A stretch of 64,000 nt of DNA, from contig CAZEAP010000006.1 in NCBI GenBank assembly GCA_964510315.1, positions 56,709 through 120,708 of the forward strand, in the 5' to 3' direction. Shown here one piece after another: positions 42,935 to 52,118 of the stretch. The DNA is from CAZEAP01 sp964510315 (lineage in GTDB: Bacteria > Planctomycetota > Brocadiia > SM23-32). The notes beneath the pieces were generated by a model. The model was not told the origin of the DNA. It made no database searches and worked only from the letters and a program-made list of their open reading frames with translations. The stretch's first letter is position 1. Each line of letters opens with the position of its first letter. A program made the translations under genes and the position numbers.

Positions 42935-44377
42935 CTACCTGTGTTGTATTGATCCATTCTTGCTGTCCTCCCACCAGGTGCTCCATTTGTCCGGAGCTTC
43001 CCCAAAGTGTTGCCCTGTGATGGCCGTCAGCGCCTCTGCTGCCCGCTCGCGTACAATCCATTCTTCGTCCTTCAAGGCAGCAATAAGTGGCTGAACTGCA
43101 CGGGGGTCGGCTATTGTGCCCAGTTCCGTTGCCGCACACCCTCGGACATACGCGGAGTATGAGGTCCCGTCTTCCAGGATGCCTGTGAGTGGTTCAATCG
43201 CCGGTTGGCCCATCTGGCCCAGTGCTTCTACCGCGCCTTCCTGGACATCTCTGAAGAATGGGTCCCCGTGCTTCAGGAAACCGATGAGTGGCTCAATTGC
43301 TGGTTGACCCATCTCCCCCAAAGCCTTTGTCGCCCCGCCGCGGACACGCCACGATGCACTCTCCAGTGCGGAAATGAGCGGCTTGATTGCCGGTTCGCCT
43401 ATCTTCCCCAGTGCTCTTGCTGCTTCCCGCCGCACGGTTGAACTGCCGTCCCTCAAAGCGTCAAGAAGCGGCTCCACTCCAGCGGGATCGCCTATCATGC
43501 CCAGCCCCTTCGCTGCTCCCCGTCGCACAGTTCGGTCCGCCTCCTTCAGAGCAACGACGAGGGCCTCAACTGCGCGAGAGCCCCCCACCCCACCCAGTCC
43601 CCGCGTTGCCCCCCATCGCACATCTGGATCCCTGTCTTCCAGAGCCGTCAGGAGCGGCTCAAGCGCGCGAGGGTCCCCTATTTTGCCGAGTGCATAAGCC
43701 GCCCGGCGTCGGATGTCTGCATTCTCGTCCTTCAACGCGCCAGTGAGGAGCGGCACGGCGCGGGCGTCCCCTATTGCGCCCAATGCTTGGATCGCCCGCT
43801 TTCGCGCCTGCTCATCCGTTGCAGCCGCCTTGAGCGGCTCCAGGGCACGCCGATCGCCTATCAGACCCAGCCCATACGCTGCCAGGCTTCGGACATCTGG
43901 GTTCTTGTCCTGCAACGTGCTGATGAGGGGCTCTACTGCCCGGGCATCCCCAATGAGACCGAGCGCATTGGCTGCCCCCCGTCGTACAGATGGCTTCTCA
44001 TCGTGCAAGGCAGCAATGAGCGGCTCCACGGCACGCTCATCGCCTATGCATCCGAGCGCCCGGGCTGCCCAGGCAGCGGGACAGGTAGGGGTTCCCGCAT
44101 TAGGATAGGGCCCGTATAATAGTGGGCTGTGATCATCCAGGAGTTCCACCAAAAAGGGAACCGCCGGAGCCGCGTCACGGTTCATATCTCCCAGATCTTC
44201 GGCAGCATACGCCCGCGTCACTGGATCATCTGAGTAGAGCCCTTCGATGCCCTCTCTTACATCAGCCGCGATATCTGCCGGAATCTCCTCCTGTGGTATT
44301 TGCGGTTGCGCAATAGCTTGCGGCACTGAAACGGCAACCAGCAAGAACATGGCCAGTATCTGCCCCATGTTTTTCAT
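42935..44377 (-). CDS. Secreted HEAT-repeat (PBS lyase-like) protein
   Basis: 480 residues from an ATG with AGAGGAGCGG ahead. A signal peptide (GQILAMFLLVAVSVPQAIAQ) is followed by about a dozen 31-residue HEAT repeats of the form AVEPLIxALxDxxxxVRxxAAxALGxIGD between residues about 60 and 460. Such solenoids bind proteins; no catalytic site is seen. The repeats are very regular, which suggests recent internal duplication. It is probably an extracytoplasmic scaffold. The flanking genes are unrelated. Confidence 0.85.
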   Translation of the reverse strand: MKNMGQILAMFLLVAVSVPQAIAQPQIPQEEIPADIAADVREGIEGLYSDDPVTRAYAAEDLGDMNRDAAPAVPFLVELLDDHSPLLYGPYPNAGTPTCPAAWAARALGCIGDERAVEPLIAALHDEKPSVRRGAANALGLIGDARAVEPLISTLQDKNPDVRSLAAYGLGLIGDRRALEPLKAAATDEQARKRAIQALGAIGDARAVPLLTGALKDENADIRRRAAYALGKIGDPRALEPLLTALEDRDPDVRWGATRGLGGVGGSRAVEALVVALKEADRTVRRGAAKGLGMIGDPAGVEPLLDALRDGSSTVRREAARALGKIGEPAIKPLISALESASWRVRGGATKALGEMGQPAIEPLIGFLKHGDPFFRDVQEGAVEALGQMGQPAIEPLTGILEDGTSYSAYVRGCAATELGTIADPRAVQPLIAALKDEEWIVRERAAEALTAITGQHFGEAPDKWSTWWEDSKNGSIQHR

Positions 44378-44643
44378 CACTTCCGCTCCTCTGCGCTGGT
44401 CCACTGTAAGCAAATCAGCCTTCCGCCCAGAGCCATCAGACCTCGGCACGGCGGAAGCCGCGAAGACGCCGGATTATATTGCTCAAGGTGCGGTCGGTCA
44501 ATCAGTTGATGGCAAGAATGCCGTTCGGCAGCGCGTGTCCGTTGCAGACGTGATGCTTATAGTCCTCCTGAGGTAGCTTCAGCGTCACGGGAGTCTGCGC
44601 CGACAGGGCCGATTTGGCTGACATTTGAACGCGGGCACAAACG

Positions 44644-44730
44644 ATGGATGCTGAAGTGACGGCGTATCTGGAGGAGATAGAATCGCGGACGCGGCGAGGC
44701 CGGGAACTGAACGATGCACTGCGCTTGCCC
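44644..44730 (+). pseudogene. Truncated second copy of the small membrane gene at 42312
   Basis: ATGGATGCTGAAGTGACGGC and the next 40 bases match the start of the gene at 42312 (MDAEVTAYLEEIESRTRR against MDSEVAAYLEQIESRTRR), after which similarity stops and a comM-like fragment begins. Both hydrophobic segments are missing, so it cannot work. Confidence 0.6.
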
Positions 44731-44767
44731 CGCAACACCGGCCCCACCAGGGCGCGTGGCGCCGGCG

Positions 44768-44850
44768 CGCCGCGTCCGGATGACGGTGACCTACCTCGCG
44801 CAGTTCACGCTGACGCAGACGGTAAATCCCAGTCCGTGCCGGACACAACC
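44768..44850 (+). repeat. Diverged comM fragment
   Basis: ATGACGGTGACCTACCTCGC is close to the intact comM at 55328 (ATGACGGTCACCTACCCCGC), followed by a weaker match up to the NPCPCG-coding region. It is an old internal copy of the gene's zinc-ribbon neighbourhood, next to the truncated membrane gene. Confidence 0.55.
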
Positions 44851-44923
44851 TTGCCTCTCCTTTGCATTACCCTCCCGGACATAGTACCTGGGAGCGTGTT
44901 GTTCCAAGAGGGAGGTGCAAAGG

Positions 44924-47785
44924 ATGGGAAGACGCGAGTCGCTGCCGGTTCGCCTGATAGTGATGACGGCTCTGCTTGCAGGGATGCTGTGCCCGCCGGT
45001 CATGGGGCAGGAAAAGGGCTTCACCGTTTTTCCCCAGGGACCCAAGCTCCTGGCGATCACCCGCGGCGGAGTGCCCTACGCCGACCTGAGCTTCGGTGGG
45101 TGGGGGCCAAACTGGTCGTGGCTCGGCTTCAGGGGCAGTCTCCGCGAGGAGGCCGGCAAGACAATCGCCGTGAATTCGGCACGGGTCAGCCACTCACAGG
45201 CGCAGGTGGAGCTGCGCGTCGAAAGTGCCCGGGCCGGTCCCCGACGGCTCTCCCTCGATCTGACCCTCACCAGCGACAGGGACACCGAACTGACGTACAT
45301 CATGGCCGGGCTCAGCCCGAAGGCGGCCGCGTTGAGCGACGGGCGGTTCCTCGTCACGCGGGCCGACGGCAGCACCGGCACCGTCGAGATGCCCCTGGCA
45401 CGCAAGGGTTTGGGCCGGGCGGTGGAGAAGTTCGTCATGATGGACAGCCGGGGCCGCCGGACCAGTTTCGCCTTCCAGCCGCCCCTTGATGTGACCTCCG
45501 ACGGCCAGGCCCGCATCGTGCTGGCCCGCCAGTTGAGCGCAGACCGCCCTGTAGAGGCCTCCATAACGATCGATTTCCCGCAGCAGCTCACTTACTACGC
45601 CAGCGGAGACGACATGCCCCAGGAAACCGGATTCGAGCACTGGTACACCTTCCGGCCCAGCGACGACTACAGCCGCCCCAGTGAGCTGAGCATGGCCGAC
45701 TGGCTGGACAAGCCGGCCGGCAGGCACGGGCGCATACGGCGTCGGGGCAAAGACCTCTACTACAACGAAGAGCCCATCAAGCTGTGGGGGCTGAACCTAT
45801 GCTATCGGTCCGGCGCCGCACCGAAGAAAGCGATCGCCGAGAAACGGGCCGCGTTCTATGCCCGCAACGGCGTCAACGCGGTGCGGCTGCACAAGTGGGC
45901 CGACGGCCCCGGCTGGGCGGGCATCCAGTCGGCCGACAGCGTCGCCGAGTTCGAGCCAGAGGGCCTGGACCGATTCGACTACCAGATTGCGAAGTTCAAA
46001 GAGGCCGGCATCTACGTCAAGCTCTCCCAGGCATTCGGCACCATCAAAATCGGACCGGACGACCTGGACGTTGTGCCGTACGCCGAGGAATTCGGCCAGT
46101 TCAGCCAGAAACGGCGCCGGGTCGGGGGTGGAAACAGCACCCTGTACTACTCCCCCGAGATCCAGGACCTGACGATCGAGCAGATCGCCAACCTGCTGAA
46201 GCACGAGAATCCCTACACGGGGCTAAGCTACGCCGAGGACCCGGCGGTGGCCTTCATCGAGATCGTCAACGAGAGCAGCGTGCTGTTCTACTCCTCGATG
46301 AACCCGCTCGAGAAAAGCCCGACCCTCCGCAGGATGGCGGCGGAGCGGTTCAGCGATTGGCTGGAGGAGAAATACGGCAGTCAGGAAAAGCTGCTTGCGG
46401 CCTGGGGCGAGCGGGCATTCGACAGCTTCGCCAACGAGGGTTTCGAGTCGAGGGGCGAGAGCCTGGAGAAGCGCAACATCCTGCCGCTGGGCAACCCCTG
46501 GTTCTGGGACCCCCGAAACCTGAACGGCTCGCAGGCGTTCCGCAAGCAGCGGCTGCTGGACACCCTTGAGTTCCTCTACGAGCTGCAAAACGAGGCCTAC
46601 GAGAGGATTGTGGCCGGTATTCGCGAGGCCGGCTACGAAGGCGAGATCACCGCCTCGAACTGGCAGGCCGGGCGGATGTTCAGTCACTACGCCAACCTCC
46701 ACTCCGACGCGCTGGTCGGCACCATCGACCGACACAACTACTTCGGCGGCGGCAGCGGCTCCACCATCAACAATATCACCATGTTGCGGGTGCCCGGCTC
46801 GGGCATGCTCAGCTCCGGCATGCAGCAGGTGGCCGACCGGCCCTTCATGCTCTCGGAATGGATCCACGTCTACCCCAACGAATGGGGCGTTGAGGGACCT
46901 GCCCTCATCGGCGCCTACGGCATGGGCCTGCAGGGCTGGGACGTCTCGTACATATTCCAGAATCGCGACGACGGCACCTTCAGCGACCGCATCGGCCGCA
47001 ACAAGTGGGACGTCACGGCGCCGCAGGTCATGGGCGTCTTCCCGGCCGTTGCCCGACAGGTGCTCCGCGGCGACGTGACCGAGGCCGAAACCGCCGCCCC
47101 CCGCTACGTCCACGTGCCGTCGCTGTTTGGCGCAAAACTCGGCTTCGAGGACAGGGTGCAGCAGGAATACGACGTGAAGACCTTCGACAGCGACAAAGTC
47201 CCTGCCCGTGCCCTGGCGGCCGCGCGCTGCGTGGTGGACTTCGTCGACGGCCCCCGGCCGACGCCGGAGTTCGGGCTCGATCGATACCGACAGGACGGCC
47301 TTTACGTCTCGGCCAACGGACAATTGCGCTGGCGGGCGGGAGAGTCGAAACTGGATGGACACTTCGTCATCGACACCCCCGGCACCAAAGCAGTGATTGG
47401 ATTTGCCGAGGGGCGCACGGAGCGTCTGGGCGAGGCCACCATCGAGCCCGAGAGCCGCTTCGGTGCCATCTACGTGACCGCGCGGGAACCGGCCGGCGAG
47501 GTCGCCACCTCCGATGCGCTCCTTGTGGTGGCCATAGCCCGTGCCCGAAACACCGGCATGAAGATATTCGAGGACAGCCGCGTCATCGACAAGGGAGAGC
47601 CCCCGGTTGTGATGGAGCCGGTCAAGGCGACCATCCGCATCGACCGCCCCGGCGAGGCGACGGTCCACGTGCTGGACCACGACGGCGCCCGCACCGGCCG
47701 GACGCTGCCCATCGAAGACGGCCGATTCACCATAGACGGCGCCCGCGACAAAACTCCCTACTACCTCGTCACCTACGGGGAGTAG
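44924..47785 (+). CDS. Large secreted glycoside hydrolase (clan A type)
   Basis: 953 residues from an ATG with AGAGGGAGG ahead. Signal peptide about 1-28 (ALLAGMLCPPVMG). Beta-rich N-terminal region, then a TIM barrel from about residue 260 with RRGKDLYYNEEPIKLWGLNL, NGVNAVRLHKW, the acid/base Asn-Glu in IEIVNES (about 445-452) and the probable nucleophile in LSEW (about 643-646). A C-terminal beta domain (FVIDTPGTKAVIGFAEGRT) ends the protein. It belongs near GH2/GH5-type clan A enzymes. Secreted polysaccharide hydrolysis is the likely job; substrate unknown. Confidence 0.75.
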   Translation: MGRRESLPVRLIVMTALLAGMLCPPVMGQEKGFTVFPQGPKLLAITRGGVPYADLSFGGWGPNWSWLGFRGSLREEAGKTIAVNSARVSHSQAQVELRVESARAGPRRLSLDLTLTSDRDTELTYIMAGLSPKAAALSDGRFLVTRADGSTGTVEMPLARKGLGRAVEKFVMMDSRGRRTSFAFQPPLDVTSDGQARIVLARQLSADRPVEASITIDFPQQLTYYASGDDMPQETGFEHWYTFRPSDDYSRPSELSMADWLDKPAGRHGRIRRRGKDLYYNEEPIKLWGLNLCYRSGAAPKKAIAEKRAAFYARNGVNAVRLHKWADGPGWAGIQSADSVAEFEPEGLDRFDYQIAKFKEAGIYVKLSQAFGTIKIGPDDLDVVPYAEEFGQFSQKRRRVGGGNSTLYYSPEIQDLTIEQIANLLKHENPYTGLSYAEDPAVAFIEIVNESSVLFYSSMNPLEKSPTLRRMAAERFSDWLEEKYGSQEKLLAAWGERAFDSFANEGFESRGESLEKRNILPLGNPWFWDPRNLNGSQAFRKQRLLDTLEFLYELQNEAYERIVAGIREAGYEGEITASNWQAGRMFSHYANLHSDALVGTIDRHNYFGGGSGSTINNITMLRVPGSGMLSSGMQQVADRPFMLSEWIHVYPNEWGVEGPALIGAYGMGLQGWDVSYIFQNRDDGTFSDRIGRNKWDVTAPQVMGVFPAVARQVLRGDVTEAETAAPRYVHVPSLFGAKLGFEDRVQQEYDVKTFDSDKVPARALAAARCVVDFVDGPRPTPEFGLDRYRQDGLYVSANGQLRWRAGESKLDGHFVIDTPGTKAVIGFAEGRTERLGEATIEPESRFGAIYVTAREPAGEVATSDALLVVAIARARNTGMKIFEDSRVIDKGEPPVVMEPVKATIRIDRPGEATVHVLDHDGARTGRTLPIEDGRFTIDGARDKTPYYLVTYGE

Positions 47786-47896
47786 GGCCGGCCGCTTTAC
47801 AGGGCCTACACCCCCACCGGCACTCAGAACGGGAGAGCGGTGCCGAATGCCAGCAGGGGCCGGCACCGGCAACCATCGCCCGGCACCCGAATGAGT

Positions 47897-47924
47897 TTGA
47901 CACGTTGGCGAGCGGGGGTACACT
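47897..47924 (+). promoter_or_regulatory. Promoter ahead of the aldo/keto reductase gene
   Basis: Perfect TTGACA (47897-47902), 16 bases, TACACT (47919-47924), about 75 bases before the ATG at 47998. Confidence 0.6.
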
Positions 47925-47997
47925 CTCCGACATGCGCTCAGTCCCGGGGCCCTCTGCTTGGGCCGGGGTATCTGGATTCAGCACGTGGGGGTAAGCG

Positions 47998-49272
47998 ATG
48001 AATGACCGTTGCGATGGGGGTATGGATCGGAGGCGTTTTCTGCAACTCTCAGCCGTCCTCGGACTGGGCGGCCTTGCGAAGGAGGCATTCGCCGTGTTGC
48101 CGGAGGGCTACAAGGAACCGGACGTGACCGACGAGCTGCGCCGCCGCGCGCTGGAGGGGGAACTGCCCCGGCGCGAGCTGGGTTCCACCGGGGAGGAACT
48201 GGCCATCGTGGGGTTCGGCGGTTTCCACCTGCTGGAGGTCTCCCCCGCCGAGGCCCGACGGCTGCTGAACTTCTACCTGGACGCCGGGGGGAACTTCATC
48301 GAGACGGCGGCCGCCTACGGCGGGGGCGACTCCGAACGGAAGATCGGGCAGGTGATGAAAGAGCGCCGGGACGAGTGCTTCCTCTCCACCAAAACTCACC
48401 TGCGCGATCGGAGGGGCGCCGCCCGAAGCATCGACAGGAGCCTGGAGAACCTGCAGACCGACCACGTCGATAACCTCTTCATGCACAACGTCAGCTCACG
48501 TGAGGACCTGGACCGCATCATGTCGGACGACGGCGCCCTCCGGGCCGCCGAGCAGGCCCGCAGAGACGGGAAGGTCCGCTTCATATCCATTACCGGCCAC
48601 TCGCCGCAGGTGCTGCTCAAGGCGGTGCAGTCCTATCCCTTCGATGCCGTCATGGAGTGGATCAATTACTACGACTACTTCAACTTTCCGGTCGTCTACG
48701 AGCAGATCATCCCCGCCTGTGTGGAACGGGGGACGGGCCTCATCGCGATGAAACCGGTGGCCGACGGCCTGCTCTACCGGCCGGAGTCGGCGGCGCGGGC
48801 GTTCCGGTGGGTCTGGAGCATGCCGGAGGTGACCTCGGCCGCGACGGGGACCAACAACATGTACCTGCTCGCCTGGGACCTGGCGCTTGCCGGGAGCTAC
48901 GAGCCGATGGGAGAGGAGGAAAAGGAGCGCCTCTACCGCGACGCCCCGGAGCTGGCGAACTACGTCTGCCGCCGCTGCGGGAAGTGCATGCCCAACGAGG
49001 CGGGGCTGGACATCCCGGAGATATTCCGCCTGGAGGGCTACTACGATCGACAGATGATGCCCGGCCCCGTCATGGACCTTCCCGACCAGTCCATCCGCAG
49101 GAAGCTGAACGGCTGGTTCGGCAACGAGGACTATGCCCGAGGGCAGTACGCCGCCCTGGAGCCGAAGGTCACGCCGGAGACCGATTGCTCCGACGTGGAG
49201 CCCCTCTGCCCGTATAACCTGCCCATCACCGCCAAACTAAAGTGGACGGCCGAGAAGCTGACCTCGGGTTGA
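47998..49272 (+). CDS. Tat-exported aldo/keto reductase with C-terminal iron-sulfur-type Cys cluster
   Basis: 424 residues. MDRRRFLQLSAVLGLGGLAK near the N terminus is a twin-arginine signal. Residues 55-330 are an AKR barrel: LGSTGEELAIVGFGGFHLLE, FIETAAAYGGG (catalytic Tyr), FLSTKTH (Lys) and LFMHNV (His). The C terminus has CRRCGKCMPN and later LCPYNLP, the cysteine pattern of AKRs that carry a 4Fe-4S-like cluster. Probably oxidises or reduces a sugar-derived compound outside the cytoplasm. It precedes an amidohydrolase gene and has its own promoter. Confidence 0.85.
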   Translation: MNDRCDGGMDRRRFLQLSAVLGLGGLAKEAFAVLPEGYKEPDVTDELRRRALEGELPRRELGSTGEELAIVGFGGFHLLEVSPAEARRLLNFYLDAGGNFIETAAAYGGGDSERKIGQVMKERRDECFLSTKTHLRDRRGAARSIDRSLENLQTDHVDNLFMHNVSSREDLDRIMSDDGALRAAEQARRDGKVRFISITGHSPQVLLKAVQSYPFDAVMEWINYYDYFNFPVVYEQIIPACVERGTGLIAMKPVADGLLYRPESAARAFRWVWSMPEVTSAATGTNNMYLLAWDLALAGSYEPMGEEEKERLYRDAPELANYVCRRCGKCMPNEAGLDIPEIFRLEGYYDRQMMPGPVMDLPDQSIRRKLNGWFGNEDYARGQYAALEPKVTPETDCSDVEPLCPYNLPITAKLKWTAEKLTSG

Positions 49273-49275
49273 GCG

Positions 49276-49312
49276 GGCGGGCGCGCACAACCTGCTGATG
49301 ATCGGCCCGCCC
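49276..49312 (+). repeat. 36-bp comM fragment
   Basis: GGCGGGCGCGCACAACCTGC and the next 16 bases are identical to 54959-54994, the coding region just before the Walker A motif of comM. The match ends exactly as the ATP-binding loop codons begin. Its flanks are unrelated. Confidence 0.8.
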
Positions 49313-49389
49313 AAGGAAGCAAGACCGAGAAGACAAGGTCATCCGAAGCCGTTGCCTTGACCAAGCTCACTCCATGGAGCTGAACAACA

Positions 49390-50481
49390 ATGGGGAGTTA
49401 CGAAGACCTGCCGCTTGCGGACTGCCATGTGCACATGCGGGGCGACATGGTCAGCGTGGATAACCTGCGCGGCCTTATGGACGGGTGCGGCTACGATGCC
49501 ATGGCGCTGATGTGCATCGCCCTGCGCGACGACCGGGGCCTGAAGACCAACCTGCTCGGGCTGCTGTTCAAAGCGCTGTATCCGGAGAGAGTCTACGTGT
49601 TCGGAGGGCTGCGGCACCCGGAGTCGGGAGCCGTTCCGGACGCCCGGCCTTATGCTCAACAGGCCCGCCGTCTGGTCGAGCTGGGCTGCGACGGCATCAA
49701 GCTGATCGAGGGCAAGCCCACCACGCGGAAGATGCTCGGCCGTCCACTCGACGCCCGCGAGTACGACGAGTTCTACAGCTACCTGGAGGAGGAGTCCGTG
49801 CCCGTGCTGTTCCACGTGGCGGACCCGGAAACCTTCTGGGACCCCGAGTTGGCGCCCCCTTCGGCGCATGAGCGGGGTTGGTTCTACGGGGACGGTTCCT
49901 TCCCCGACAAAGAGGGACTGTATGCCGAATTCGAGAGAGTGTTGGCGAAGCATCCCGACCTCCGTGTCGTCTTCGCCCACTTCTACTTCCTTTCGGCCGA
50001 TCTCGACCGGCTCGCGCGTTTTCTGGCCGACCATCCCGGCGTCAGCGTCGATATCACGCCCGGCAGTGAAATGTACGTAAACTTCTCCGCCCGGGTGGAG
50101 CGCGCGCGACAGTTTTTCATCGACCACGCCGACCGCATCCTCTTCGGCACAGACATCATGGGCGGTTGGGAGCCCGATCCCGAATTGGTTCAAAGGGAGC
50201 GGGAACGGGTCGCCGGCATGCGCCGATTCCTGGAAACCGGCGATGGGTTCGAGTGGTGGGGGTTCGACCTGCATGGAATTGCGCTGCCTCGCCGGGTGCT
50301 GGCGGCCATCTACGCGGGCAACTTCCGCCGCTGGGCCGGTGAAAGCCCGCGGCCCCCACAGATGGCCAGCATCCTGGCCGAATGCGAGCGACTGGAGGAT
50401 CTCGCACGCGAGGGCGGCCTCACTGACATCGCCTGCGATCTGACGAAGATTCGCGAGCGATTCGAAGGAATCGCGCGATAG
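49390..50481 (+). CDS. Amidohydrolase-type TIM-barrel protein
   Basis: 363 residues. ADCHVHM (residues 10-16) holds the HxH metal pair, VLFHVADP and VVFAHFYF give the further His ligands, and ILFGTDIM the catalytic Asp. This is the amidohydrolase_2 pattern, which includes decarboxylases, lactonases and sugar-lactone hydrolases. No signal peptide. Encoded after the aldo/keto reductase, so the two may treat the same sugar-acid, but this is only inference. Confidence 0.8.
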   Translation: MGSYEDLPLADCHVHMRGDMVSVDNLRGLMDGCGYDAMALMCIALRDDRGLKTNLLGLLFKALYPERVYVFGGLRHPESGAVPDARPYAQQARRLVELGCDGIKLIEGKPTTRKMLGRPLDAREYDEFYSYLEEESVPVLFHVADPETFWDPELAPPSAHERGWFYGDGSFPDKEGLYAEFERVLAKHPDLRVVFAHFYFLSADLDRLARFLADHPGVSVDITPGSEMYVNFSARVERARQFFIDHADRILFGTDIMGGWEPDPELVQRERERVAGMRRFLETGDGFEWWGFDLHGIALPRRVLAAIYAGNFRRWAGESPRPPQMASILAECERLEDLAREGGLTDIACDLTKIRERFEGIAR

Positions 50482-50548
50482 CACCGGGCGCGGCGCACCA
50501 GGGGGTCAGATGTGGGGTGGGTCCGCTCGGAGCCACGCCGGCGCCCAG

Positions 50549-50597
50549 AGATGCGCCGCACCACCTCGCACTCCTCCGGCACCTGCGCGAAGCGCAC
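50549..50597 (-). pseudogene. Serine recombinase fragment
   Basis: Codes VRFAQVPEECEVVRRI, part of the recombinase domain (PF07508-like) of large serine recombinases, then turns into unrelated sequence. Matches 54183-54230 with a few changes. Confidence 0.65.
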
Positions 50598-50599
50598 GG

Positions 50600-50807
50600 G
50601 GCAGGCGTGGACGCGTCAAACGTTCAGTCCGCTTGCGGGGCGCGCCCTGCCCTGCTATACTCCCGCCGGAATTCAGCCGTTCGGCGCTGGAGGCGCTGCG
50701 GCAGCCGATCGAGGACGGGCAGATAACCATTGCCCGCGCCCAGATGACGGTCACCTACCCCGCGCAGTTCATGCTGGTGGCCGCCATGAACCCCTGCCCC
50801 TGCGGGA
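50600..50807 (+). pseudogene. Deletion-derived copy of comM promoter plus internal comM fragment
   Basis: The promoter region of comM (TTGCGG at 50633, TATACT at 50656, 17-base spacing) is joined directly to comM bases 55257-55392 (50673-50807). The joint lies at a short sequence, TTCAGC, that occurs both after the promoter and inside the gene. The copied part codes for residues about 312-356, the NPCPCG region. It is not expressed as a functional protein. Confidence 0.75.
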
Positions 50808-50859
50808 CAACACACAAACAAACTCGCACGTCCTGTATGCGCCTGCAAGTCGGGTCGCC

Positions 50860-51013
50860 GCCGACGCTGCGGGAGAAGTTGGTCAAGATCAGAGCGAAGG
50901 TCGTCATACACGCACGGTATATTGTCTTTCAGGTGGCCGAGGTGGCGGTGCCGCGGGAGCTGTTCGGAGCCATACTGGAGCGGATCCAACGCCTTTCGCC
51001 CGTCCCGACCTGA
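50860..51013 (+). pseudogene. IS1380-type transposase, C-terminal fragment
   Basis: TLREKLVKIRAKVVIHARYI then VFQVAEVAVPRELFGAILER matches the conserved C terminus of IS1380-family transposases. The N-terminal four fifths, including the first catalytic Asp residues, are missing. No inverted repeats were found around it. Confidence 0.65.
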
Positions 51014-51288
51014 CGTTGGGTCGCGATCTCGCAGAATAAAGAGGCTTTATGCATGCGCTGACGGACGGGGTATCGCCGGAAGGCACACAAAGCCCTCTTT
51101 CCGCTTGCATCATGTGCGCGAAAGCGGTCGGGCAACAGCCGCAGAGCGCGGGAATTCGTGGTTTTCCGCTTGACGGACCTCGAGGAGGGGGGGACAATGT
51201 CACGACCGAGGCGAAGTCGGAACTTGAGCACACCAAATACGAAATCTCGGGTGAATAGTCACAACAACATGAAGCGAGCCAAATACGG

Positions 51289-51510
51289 ATGGAGCGACGA
51301 GATCGAGTTGTGACGATTGGTGGCCACCGAATCCATATTGAAGCGCGTCGTCGTCTTTCGAGAGAGACTTGGCCGGGATTCACCGTGCGGGCCAACTTTG
51401 TCGATGGGCGAGAACTGATGCGGACCAAGACGGACTTCGTTCTTGCGAAAGAGGCAATAGAGGGGGCAGAGATTACGTTGCGTCGGAAAAACCGAAGGGA
51501 TGGCATCTAA
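51289..51510 (+). CDS. Small hypothetical protein, possibly phage-derived
   Basis: 73 codons, MERRDRVVTIGGHRIHIEAR and so on. Basic, compact, plausible codon use, but no strong ribosome site. A phage-type small gene follows at 51564, so both may be scraps of the same prophage. No family recognised. Confidence 0.35.
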   Translation: MERRDRVVTIGGHRIHIEARRRLSRETWPGFTVRANFVDGRELMRTKTDFVLAKEAIEGAEITLRRKNRRDGI

Positions 51511-51563
51511 GAGCAGCTGATCAAAGCGGGAACGTGATTCTGCAGCAGCATGGAGGGGAAACT

Positions 51564-51818
51564 ATGAATCCTCGGAATGATGGAGGACCGGCTTTTCCGG
51601 ACTCATTGGCCCAAAAGCCAGTGCATGGTACCAGTGGTATGTCACTACGCGACTACTTTGCGGCGGCGGCATTGCCGGCAGTGCTGACATATTCCGCGCA
51701 GCTGAAGGACAGCCACCAGAGGGAGAAGGCTTTGCAGCCTCAAGTTGTTGCCCACAATGCCTACGGGATTGCGGACGCCATGTTAGAGACGCGACAAGGA
51801 AAAAGGGAACAGAATTGA
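51564..51818 (+). CDS. Small phage-type protein (NDGGPAFP / GMSLRDYFAA type)
   Basis: 84 residues from an ATG with GGAGGGG ahead. MNPRNDGGPAFPDS and GMSLRDYFAAAALPAVLTYS then NAYGIADAML fit a common short phage protein family (NDGGPAFP...GMSLRDYFAAxAL...AYxIADAML). Function unknown; widespread in tailed phages and prophages. Phage origin of the local DNA follows from this. Confidence 0.6.
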   Translation: MNPRNDGGPAFPDSLAQKPVHGTSGMSLRDYFAAAALPAVLTYSAQLKDSHQREKALQPQVVAHNAYGIADAMLETRQGKREQN

Positions 51819-51891
51819 ATCGGTCAAACGTAGTCCGACTCTGATGTTGCCCAGAAGTCGCGGGGCGAACTCATCTTCGCTGCAGCGGCAA

Positions 51892-52047
51892 TCTATGTGA
51901 TCGCCTCGTCCATCTGCGCATCGCGGTCAAACCCGCGTAAGTGTGCCGCCACGCCCTTGTAGGTGCCGATCTCAAGGTAGAGCCGGAAGATGCGCCGCAC
52001 CACCTCACACTCCTCAGGCACCTGCACCAGCTTACCATCGACGGCAC
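51892..52047 (-). pseudogene. Serine recombinase fragment
   Basis: Codes DGKLVQVPEECEVVRRIFRL then YLEIGTYKGVA, the same recombinase segment as at 54113-54230 and 50549-50597, but longer on the N-terminal side. It ends in a short unrelated tail. No resolvase catalytic domain is present. Confidence 0.65.
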
Positions 52048-52118
52048 TGGTACCTGGAGGCCACCGAATGCCATACGCGGTTGCGATGCAATGGTGCTGA
52101 GGTGTAGAATGAAAGTGT

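Noticed and set aside
44644..45489. 281-codon plus frame starting with the duplicated membrane gene start
   Set aside because: After the first 20 codons it runs out of frame through the comM fragment and the glycosidase gene; only the start is a true relic.
46223..47923. Long minus-strand frame inside the large glycosidase
   Set aside because: It is a GC-bias shadow of a well-supported gene.
51049..51258. 69-codon plus frame after the IS1380-type fragment
   Set aside because: Lies in what appears to be the tail of the same broken element; no ribosome site or family features.
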